From NCBI RefSeq assembly GCF_004362825.1, contig NZ_SNXZ01000001.1, positions 62,001 through 126,000 of the forward strand: DNA of 64,000 nucleotides. Direction: 5' to 3'. Position numbers and translations under genes: made by a program. Position 1 is the stretch's first letter, and every line of letters starts with the position of its first letter. Below, in pieces: positions 57,387 to 64,000 of this stretch. The notes under the pieces are model-generated. The model did no database searches. It was not told the origin of the DNA and worked only from the letters and a program-made list of their open reading frames with translations. This DNA is from Labedaea rhizosphaerae (GTDB taxonomy: Bacteria > Actinomycetota > Actinomycetes > Mycobacteriales > Pseudonocardiaceae).

Positions 57387-57686
57387 ATGGCTGAGGTGTT
57401 CGGTGACGAGGAGATCAACTCGGCGCTCGGCTCGCTGCCCGGCTGGGAGCGCGAGGGCGACGCCCTGGTCCGCACGGTCGAGCTGGCCGACTTCCCGCAG
57501 GCCATCCAGGTGGTGGCGCGGGTCGCCGAGATCGCGGAGAACGACAACCACCACCCGGACATCGACATCCGGTGGCGGACGTTGACCTTCCGCTGCAGCA
57601 CCCATTCGGCGGGCGGGGTGACCGCGTCGGATGTCTCGCTGGCGCAGGAGATCAACGGAGTGATCGAGGCATTCCGGAGCGCGTGA
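57387..57686 (+). CDS. 4a-hydroxytetrahydrobiopterin dehydratase (PCD/PhhB)
   Basis: This 99-residue single-domain pterin-4a-carbinolamine dehydratase has the conserved ENDNHHPDIDIRWRTLTF (51-68) and CSTHSAGGVTASD (70-82), including the catalytic His pair and Asp. It regenerates pterin cofactors for aromatic amino acid hydroxylases or acts in molybdopterin/folate-related metabolism. It diverges from thiB across the riboswitch region. No hydroxylase gene is nearby. Confidence 0.93.
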   Translation: MAEVFGDEEINSALGSLPGWEREGDALVRTVELADFPQAIQVVARVAEIAENDNHHPDIDIRWRTLTFRCSTHSAGGVTASDVSLAQEINGVIEAFRSA

Positions 57687-57696
57687 CGGTAAGTTC

Positions 57697-57825
57697 ATGA
57701 CCATGCCGGCGTGGCTTTGGATCATGATCGCTGTCGTGGCGTTGCTCGGTGTGCTCAACCTCGTCGTGCGTCCGCGCAGACGCCGTGAGGAAGACCTGGA
57801 AGTCCAGCCGGAAACCGACGGCTAG
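57697..57825 (+). CDS. Small single-span membrane protein
   Basis: This 42-residue protein MTMPAWLWIMIAVVALLG... has one hydrophobic helix (about 5-23), a basic stop-transfer RPRRRR and an acidic tail EEDLEVQPETDG. It starts ten bases after the PCD gene, so co-transcription is likely. Its TAG stop shares the palindrome CTAG with the TAG stop of the convergent TetR gene. Topology and codon pattern support a real gene; the function is unknown. Confidence 0.55.
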   Translation: MTMPAWLWIMIAVVALLGVLNLVVRPRRRREEDLEVQPETDG

Positions 57826-58424
57826 GCACTGTCCTGCGGCGGCGCCGGCACCTCGAACGGCGCCAGCGCTCCCCACAACGCACCCAGGCAGACCTCGCGC
57901 AGCTCGGCCTGGGAGTACGCCGCACCGCTCAGCCAGTCCACGCACAGCGTGCGCACGAACACCAGCCAGCCGGTCAGCACGGACGAGACCGCGTCCCGCT
58001 TCCGCCCGGCCAGCCCGGCGGCGTCGAGCAGGCGCAGGCGCAACGCGGCCAGCTCGTCGTCGATGATCGTCTGGATGACGACGTCACCGGCGAGCGAGCG
58101 GTTGGCGGCGAGCACCGTGTTGCGGTTGGCGGCGAAGTAGTCGATGTGCGCGTCGAGCGCCGCGGCCACCTGACCGGCGACAGGCACGCCGGGCTCGAAC
58201 ACCGACGCGGCCAGCAGCCGGTCCGCGGCCTGGCGGTAGATCGCCGCGAACAGGTCGCGCTTGGCCGGGAAGTAGCGGTAGAGCAGCGCCCTCGACACGC
58301 CCGCGCGCTCGGCGACCTCCTCCATCAGCACGTCCTCGTACGGCTTGGCCGCGAACAGGCGTGCGCCGGTCTCGAGCAGCTCGGCTCGACGTTCGGCAGG
58401 CGCCAGCCTGCGGCGTTTGTCCAC
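57822..58424 (-). CDS. TetR-family transcriptional regulator
   Basis: This 200-residue TetR-type regulator has an N-terminal DNA-binding domain: RRAELLETGARLFAAKPYED (12-31), then VAERAGVSRALLYRYFPAKR. The ligand domain spans 70-200. It begins with GTG and diverges from a small membrane protein gene; two dyads lie in the 75-bp gap. Both the dyads and the arrangement indicate autorepression plus control of the neighbour. Confidence 0.92.
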   Translation of the reverse strand: MDKRRRLAPAERRAELLETGARLFAAKPYEDVLMEEVAERAGVSRALLYRYFPAKRDLFAAIYRQAADRLLAASVFEPGVPVAGQVAAALDAHIDYFAANRNTVLAANRSLAGDVVIQTIIDDELAALRLRLLDAAGLAGRKRDAVSSVLTGWLVFVRTLCVDWLSGAAYSQAELREVCLGALWGALAPFEVPAPPQDSA

Positions 58425-58432
58425 GCGGACAC

Positions 58433-58492
58433 CTTACTTGACACGTGTCTACTAAGGGTCCTACCGTGCCGTTAGTAGACACGCATCTACTA
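58433..58492. promoter_or_regulatory. Two TetR-type operators sharing TAGTAGA/GTCTACTA half-sites
   Basis: Site 1 (58433-58456) is a near-palindrome centred on GACACGTGTC. Site 2 (58473-58492) has perfect seven-base arms TAGTAGA / TCTACTA with six bases between. In addition CGTGTCTACTAA (58444-58455) is exactly complementary to TTAGTAGACACG (58472-58483), so both sites share one half-site. They span the promoters of the divergent TetR and DUF4345-like genes. Confidence 0.7.
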
Positions 58493-58499
58493 AGCGGGG

Positions 58500-58904
58500 G
58501 TGGCGTTCGTGCTCAAGTGGTTGCGGTGGCTCATGGTGGCCATGGGCGTCGCCTGCGTGGCGATCGGCGCGTTCCACGTCGTGCTCGGCATCGCGTCGGT
58601 GCCCGGCGAAGGCGCGACGGGCGCGACGGTCGACAGCCGCGAACGCTTCTACAACGCGATCTTCCTCGGCTACGGGGTCGCGTGGCTCTGGGCGGCGCGG
58701 CAGTCGCCGATCTCGGCCACGGTGGTGCGCTGGCTCGCCGGCATCTTCGCCCTCGGCGCCGTCGGACGCCTGCTGTCCCTGGCGGTCCACGGGGCGCCGC
58801 ACTGGTTCCAGCTCCCCCTCATCGGCCTCGAGGTCGTGCTCCCTCCGGTGTACTTCTGGCTGGCGACGGCCGCGCAGCCGCGCCCATCGGCCGCTGCACG
58901 CTGA
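58500..58904 (+). CDS. DUF4345-like small membrane protein
   Basis: This 134-residue protein has four hydrophobic segments (LKWLRWLMVAMGVACVAIGA, YNAIFLGYGVAWLWAA, RWLAGIFALGAVGRLLSLA, LIGLEVVLPPVYFWLA). ERFYNAIFLGYG and LGAVGRLLSL are the recurrent motifs of DUF4345-type proteins. GTG start at 58500 is directly after the operator, so the transcript may be leaderless. It is controlled by the divergent TetR gene; the role is unknown. Confidence 0.8.
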   Translation: MAFVLKWLRWLMVAMGVACVAIGAFHVVLGIASVPGEGATGATVDSRERFYNAIFLGYGVAWLWAARQSPISATVVRWLAGIFALGAVGRLLSLAVHGAPHWFQLPLIGLEVVLPPVYFWLATAAQPRPSAAAR

Positions 58905-58953
58905 CCGGGTCGTGCGGCCGGCAGCGACCGTGCTGAGCCGCTGCCGGACGCCG

Positions 58954-59313
58954 TCAGCTGACGCAGAGGCAGAACGGGTGGCCCGCCGGGTCGAGGAAGA
59001 CGCGGAAGGTCTCGCCGGGCTGCGTGTCCGCTTTCGTCGCCCCGATCGCGAGGACCTCCTTCTCGCCCTCGTCGAGGTCCGGGACCATCACGTCGAGGTG
59101 CATCTGCTGCGGTGCGTCCTGGCCCGGCCACTCGGGCGCCTTGTAGTCGGCGACCTGCTGGAAGCAGATGCAGTTCGAGCCGTCCTCGGGCCGGATCTCC
59201 GCCCAGCCGTCGTCGGTCTTCACGCCCCAGCCGAGTAGCTCGCCGTAGAACTTCGCGAGCGCGGCCGCATCCGGGCAGTCGATGACGAAGCTTGGATAAC
59301 GTGCGATAGCCAT
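58954..59313 (-). CDS. VOC-family (glyoxalase/bleomycin-resistance-like) protein
   Basis: This 119-residue protein has the paired beta-alpha-beta-beta-beta modules of the vicinal oxygen chelate fold: YPSFVIDCPDAAALAKFYGE, GWAEIRPEDGSNCICFQQ, MHLDVMVPDLDEGEKEVL and RVFLDPAGHPFCLCV. Metal ligands could be H72 and the final acidic/His residues. It is a single gene; the substrate is unknown. Confidence 0.88.
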   Translation of the reverse strand: MAIARYPSFVIDCPDAAALAKFYGELLGWGVKTDDGWAEIRPEDGSNCICFQQVADYKAPEWPGQDAPQQMHLDVMVPDLDEGEKEVLAIGATKADTQPGETFRVFLDPAGHPFCLCVS

Positions 59314-59349
59314 GCCGGCGACCGTACCGACGACCACCGACAAAGCCGG

Positions 59350-59976
59350 TCACACGCGCCAGGGCAGCCGAGGCGAGAACACGAAGAACAGCTGGACGAC
59401 CGCGAGCGCCACGATGCTGGCGACCGGGTTGAGCAACGCGCCGAGCGCGGCGACCGCGTACAACGCCTGGGCCAGCACCAGCCGCCGCCGCACCAGCACC
59501 ATGCCCGGCTGCCCCTCCTCGTCCACCAACCGGGCGCGGTTCACGTGCGCCACCACCCAGGCCAGGCAGACGCCGAGCATCGCGAGGTTGAACCAGTACA
59601 GACCCACCGCGAGCGCCAAGTGCATGTGGTCGGCGAGCACGGACGCGGTGAACGGCAGCGTCGTGACGAAGAACAAGAACGCCAGGCACGCCCACACCAG
59701 GTGCCGGTCGGAGCCGGAACACAAGCGCAGCAACGTGTGCAGTGCGAGCCAGAAGGTCGCGAGCATGGTGAAGCTGAGCGCGTAGGCGGCCAGCTGCGGC
59801 GCGAGCCCGGCGAGCTGGTCCCACAGGGCGTGGTTGCTTTCGGCGGACTCCGCCGGCAGCCGGAGGTCGAGCACGAGCAAGGTCATCGCGATGGCGAACA
59901 CGCCGTCCACCAACGTGTTGACCCGCTCGATGCTGCGGCCGGATAACTGGTTGTACGCGGTCGTCATGTCGCGCAT
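59350..59976 (-). CDS. TMEM175-family (DUF1211) ion channel protein
   Basis: This protein of about 208 residues has six membrane segments. The first segment carries RVNTLVDGVFAIAMTLLVLD, the TMEM175 signature with the filter-lining FAIAMTLL; the usual FSD reads VDG-VF here. The bacterial proteins form tetrameric potassium-permeable channels. Starts at 59976 and 59967 are both possible. It lies between the VOC and F420-type genes on the same strand. Confidence 0.87.
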   Translation of the reverse strand: MRDMTTAYNQLSGRSIERVNTLVDGVFAIAMTLLVLDLRLPAESAESNHALWDQLAGLAPQLAAYALSFTMLATFWLALHTLLRLCSGSDRHLVWACLAFLFFVTTLPFTASVLADHMHLALAVGLYWFNLAMLGVCLAWVVAHVNRARLVDEEGQPGMVLVRRRLVLAQALYAVAALGALLNPVASIVALAVVQLFFVFSPRLPWRV

Positions 59977-59989
59977 GGTGCCGTAAAAC

Positions 59990-60661
59990 TCACCGCACGA
60001 CGCGGTAGTTGAAGTCGGCGGTGCCCAGCGCGTTCATCAACGAGACCCAGGCGGGCAACATCATCTCCAGGGCGCGCGCCTCGACGATGCCACCGAGGTC
60101 GTGGATCGTCTCCCACCCGTATTCGCGCATCAACGCCTTGACCGCGTCCTTGGCCGCCGCGTCGTCCCCCGCGACGAACATGTCGTGCGCGCCGCCGCCC
60201 AATCCCGCCGGGTTCACCTGAACGCCGGCCGTGACCGTGCAGAACCCTTTGACCACAGCGGTTTCCGGGAGCGCGCGCTGCACCTGCTCGCCGAGCGAGT
60301 CGGTGTTGCACACGGTGAGCGTCAGCCGTCCGCTGGAGAAGTCGAGCGGGTTGCTGGCGTCCACCAATGTCCGGCCCGCGAGCGCGCTACGGAGCCCTTC
60401 GAGGACCTGCACGACGACGTCCCCGTTGAGCGCCGAGATCACCAGGTCCACATCGGATACGGCGTCGGCGAACGTGCGCAGCCCCGCGTCCGGGTGGGCG
60501 TCCTGCCACCGCGAGTAGGTCTCCCCGGTGAACCCTTCCTTGGTCGACGCGAGCGTGGCGTCGACGTCCTTGGTGCCGACCCGCACCTCGTGCCCGAGCT
60601 CCAGCAACCGAGCCGCGTGCGCGCGGCCCACCATCCCCGTCCCCAGAACGGCGACCTTCAT
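59990..60661 (-). CDS. F420-dependent NADP oxidoreductase-like dinucleotide-binding protein
   Basis: This 223-residue protein has N-terminal GTGMVGRAHAARLLELGH (7-24) and then RVGTKDVD, followed by DLVISALNGDVVVQVLE and the conserved DASNPLDFSSG. This is the NADP oxidoreductase coenzyme-F420-dependent family. ALEMMLPAWVSLMNALGTAD forms the C-terminal helix. Reduction of NADP with F420H2 is plausible in actinobacteria but many members have other roles. It stands 91 bp from the ychF gene. Confidence 0.87.
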   Translation of the reverse strand: MKVAVLGTGMVGRAHAARLLELGHEVRVGTKDVDATLASTKEGFTGETYSRWQDAHPDAGLRTFADAVSDVDLVISALNGDVVVQVLEGLRSALAGRTLVDASNPLDFSSGRLTLTVCNTDSLGEQVQRALPETAVVKGFCTVTAGVQVNPAGLGGGAHDMFVAGDDAAAKDAVKALMREYGWETIHDLGGIVEARALEMMLPAWVSLMNALGTADFNYRVVR

Positions 60662-60752
60662 GCCAACCTCGTAATCCTGAGCGGCCCGACGACCGGGCCG
60701 TGTGCGGGTCAGCGTAAAAGCTCAGCCTTACTGGAGGTCAACACCGGAAACC

Positions 60753-61826
<1,074 letters not shown>

Positions 61827-62074
61827 GACGATCGAGTCTAAGTGGGGCCTTTTGCGGTGTAACGCCGGGACTACGGCAACTGTGAATGCCGCAGATCGGA
61901 CGCATTAGCCCAATTGGACGCTAGCCGACACTCCATCGATCAGTAACACTCCGTGAGCGCTGTTAGGGGTCGTTCACCCGTACCGGCGCCATCTTCGGCA
62001 GGGCCCCCAGTCGGGGGTTGCACAGGGTTCTGACGAAGGCCTGGTGTGTCACCTGCTGAGGAAGGAACCACGAC

Positions 62075-64000
62075 GTGACAAGACGTCACTCGCGTGTCCG
62101 GGGCACGATCGCCCTCGGACTCGCACTCAGTACCGCCGTCACGGGTGCGGCGCTGATCGTCCTACCTACCGCCGCGGCCGCGGACCCGGCCCCCAACGCC
62201 GATGGCCCGAGCATCGGCAAGCACGACGAGCAGCTGGTCGACGCGGCCAAGCAAAAGGGCGAGAAGACCGTCACGGTGCTCGTCTCGACCAAGAAGGGCC
62301 AGGCCGAGAAGGCCGCCCAGGGCCTGGAAAACGCCGGGGCCAAGGTCGACGTCCAGAACAACGAGATGGGCTACATCCGGGCCGAGGTGCCCGTCGACCA
62401 GGCCAAGCAGCTGCGCAAGATCGCCGGCGTGAGCGCGGTGGACATCGACGACACCGTGAAGATCAACGACCCGGCCCCCGAGGGCCAGATCGTTCCGCTG
62501 CCGCAGACCCCGCCGAGCGCCAGCACGCCGCGGGTCAACCCCTACATGCCAACCGGTGACATCAAGTCAGCGCAGTTCGTCAACCAGCACCCGACCTGGG
62601 ACGGCCGCGGCGTGACCGTCGGCATCGTCGACACCGGCATCGACCTCGGCCACCCGTCGCTGACCACCACCAGCACGGGCGAGCGCAAGGTCGTCGACTG
62701 GGTCACCTACACGGACCCGGCGTTCGCGGGCGACACCAACGCCGACAACGACCCGACCTGGCTGCGGATGACCACTCCCGTGTCCGGGCCGACGTTCACC
62801 GCGAACGGCGTCACCTACACCGCGCCCAGCGGCGCTCCTGCCGACCTGACGTTCGCCACGTTCAACGAGCGCGACTCGCGCCTGGGCGGCGAGCTCGGCA
62901 ACGACGTCAACCGCGACGGCAACCCGGCCGGCAGCAGCGGCGTGTTCGGCGTCCTCTACAGCAAGTCGACGGCCAAGGTCTGGGTCGACTCCGACCAGAA
63001 CAACACCTTCGCCGACAACGCCGCCATGACCGACTACAAGGTCAACTACGACGTCGGCCACTTCGGCACCGACAACCCGGCGACGGCGATCAGCGAGCAG
63101 ATGCCGTTCGTCGTGCAGACCGACCCGGCCGACAACGAGGTCAACATCGGCATCGTGTCCGGCGAGCACGGTTCGCACGTGGCGGGCATCGTCGCGGGCA
63201 ACAAGTTCTTCGGCGGCAACATGAGCGGTGCGGCGCCCGGCGCCAAGCTGGTCTCGATCCGCGCTTGCTTGTTCATCGCGGGCTGCACCAACCACGCGCT
63301 GCTGGAAGGCATGATCTACGCGGCGCGCGACGCGCACGTCGACGTGATCAACATGTCGATCGGTGGCCTGCCGGCCCTCAACGACGGCAACAACGCGCGC
63401 GCCGAGCTCTACACGTCGCTGATCGACACCTACGGCGTGCAGATGTTCATCTCCGCGGGCAACGACGGCGCGGGCGTGAACTCCATCGGTGACCCCGCGG
63501 TCGCCGACCATGTGGTGAGCGTCGGCTCGTACATCAGCAAGGACACCTGGAAGGCCAACTACGGCTCGATCGTCAACGAGCCGGAGAACATGCACCCGTT
63601 CTCCTCGCGTGGTCCGCGTGAGGACGGTGGCTTCCAGCCGCTGCTGATCGCCCCTGGTGCGGCGATCTCGTCGACCCCGACGTGGGAGGCGCCTGGACCG
63701 GTTGGCGGCACGTACGACCTGCCGCCGGGTTACTCGATGCTTCAGGGCACCTCGATGGCGTCGCCGCAGGCGGCCGGCGCGGGTGCATTGCTGGTGAGCG
63801 CGGCCAAGGCCCGCGGTGTGTCGCACAACCCGGCGCAGCTGCGCCTGGCCCTGACCACCACGACCAAGGCGATCGACCACTACCAGGCCTACGAGCAGGG
63901 CAACGGCCTGATCGACGTGAACCGGGCGTGGGGTCTGCTCTCCGAAGGCCTGAACCCGGTCACGATCACCTCGTCCGTGCCGGTGCACACGCTGCTGTCC
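62075..64000 (+). CDS. Secreted subtilisin-like serine protease (S8), 3' end missing
   Basis: 642 codons are present and the gene runs off the window end. A signal peptide (RHSRVRGTIALGLALSTAV..., cleavage near AAA-DP at 36) is followed by an I9-like propeptide (about 45-130). The S8 domain contains the triad: Asp in VGIVDTGIDLG (about 187), His in GEHGSHVAGIVAG (about 370) and Ser in LQGTSMASPQAAGAG (about 560). About 180 residues separate Asp and His, longer than in subtilisin, so an insertion exists there. GTG at 62075 has GAGGAAGGA upstream. It probably acts outside the cell. Confidence 0.92.
   Translation, partial: MTRRHSRVRGTIALGLALSTAVTGAALIVLPTAAAADPAPNADGPSIGKHDEQLVDAAKQKGEKTVTVLVSTKKGQAEKAAQGLENAGAKVDVQNNEMGYIRAEVPVDQAKQLRKIAGVSAVDIDDTVKINDPAPEGQIVPLPQTPPSASTPRVNPYMPTGDIKSAQFVNQHPTWDGRGVTVGIVDTGIDLGHPSLTTTSTGERKVVDWVTYTDPAFAGDTNADNDPTWLRMTTPVSGPTFTANGVTYTAPSGAPADLTFATFNERDSRLGGELGNDVNRDGNPAGSSGVFGVLYSKSTAKVWVDSDQNNTFADNAAMTDYKVNYDVGHFGTDNPATAISEQMPFVVQTDPADNEVNIGIVSGEHGSHVAGIVAGNKFFGGNMSGAAPGAKLVSIRACLFIAGCTNHALLEGMIYAARDAHVDVINMSIGGLPALNDGNNARAELYTSLIDTYGVQMFISAGNDGAGVNSIGDPAVADHVVSVGSYISKDTWKANYGSIVNEPENMHPFSSRGPREDGGFQPLLIAPGAAISSTPTWEAPGPVGGTYDLPPGYSMLQGTSMASPQAAGAGALLVSAAKARGVSHNPAQLRLALTTTTKAIDHYQAYEQGNGLIDVNRAWGLLSEGLNPVTITSSVPVHTLLS

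Noticed and set aside
61827-62074. Riboswitch upstream of the subtilase gene
   Set aside because: I looked for c-di-AMP (ydaO-type) and other cell-wall-enzyme leader motifs and saw none; only a short C5/G5 hairpin near 62007-62020.

Overview
This window comes from the chromosome of a high-GC actinobacterium, most likely a member of the Pseudonocardiaceae or a near relative (inference). The evidence is strong GC bias at third codon positions, frequent GTG starts, 1-8 nt overlaps between consecutive genes, a mycothiol biosynthesis gene (mshB), the succinylase branch of diaminopimelate synthesis (dapC, dapD, dapE), a 7Fe ferredoxin, and a DUF222-HNH gene. No rRNA, tRNA, CRISPR array, transposase or phage gene was seen.

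Layout. 1-4.5 kb: partial metallophosphoesterase, secreted M14 carboxypeptidase, quinone oxidoreductase behind a MerR-type promoter, LysR regulator divergent from a DapA-like lyase. 4.5-7 kb: repeat-rich island around one DUF222-HNH endonuclease gene, with hairpin repeats in opposite orientation on the two sides. 7-11.1 kb: regulator/oxidoreductase pairs (MarR/NmrA-like, TetR/NAD(P)-binding) with visible operators, plus gluconokinase. 11.1-21 kb: SNF2 ATPase with SWIM protein, a translationally coupled M16/M16/NudC operon, DUF2207 protein. 21-21.8 kb: non-coding stretch with a 22-bp minisatellite. 21.8-33 kb: potassium channel, two LOG-family proteins, dapE/dapD, GH19 enzyme, tyrosine phosphatase with cytosine deaminase, CHAD protein, dapC, ferredoxin, mshB. 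33-43.4 kb: oligopeptide ABC transporter with its lipoprotein, an LpqW-position lipoprotein, and typA. The order typA - lipoprotein - mshB - small membrane protein - ferredoxin - dapC - dapD/dapE - LOG parallels the Rv1165-Rv1205 stretch of Mycobacterium tuberculosis, so this half is conserved actinobacterial backbone.

43.4-53.5 kb: a lysine/cysteine-rich miniprotein behind an iron-box-like site, trpS behind a Trp-Trp leader-peptide attenuator, a Nudix fusion, and a two-component system whose putative operator recurs upstream of a LolA-like/ABC exporter operon. A regulator/hypothetical cassette lies between the two operator copies. 53.5-57.3 kb: thiamine ABC transporter (thiBPQ) under a TPP riboswitch. 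57.3-64 kb: pterin dehydratase, TetR with tandem operators and its target, VOC protein, TMEM175-type channel, F420-type dinucleotide-binding protein, ychF, and a secreted subtilase cut off by the window end.

The most unusual signals are non-coding: (i) a recurrent element with two DnaA-box-like sequences 18 bp apart at three or four intergenic sites; (ii) the inverted hairpin repeats around the HNH gene; (iii) the duplicated 11-bp-periodic operator split by a cassette; (iv) the miniprotein with its iron-box-like site. None can be called new without a genome-wide search.
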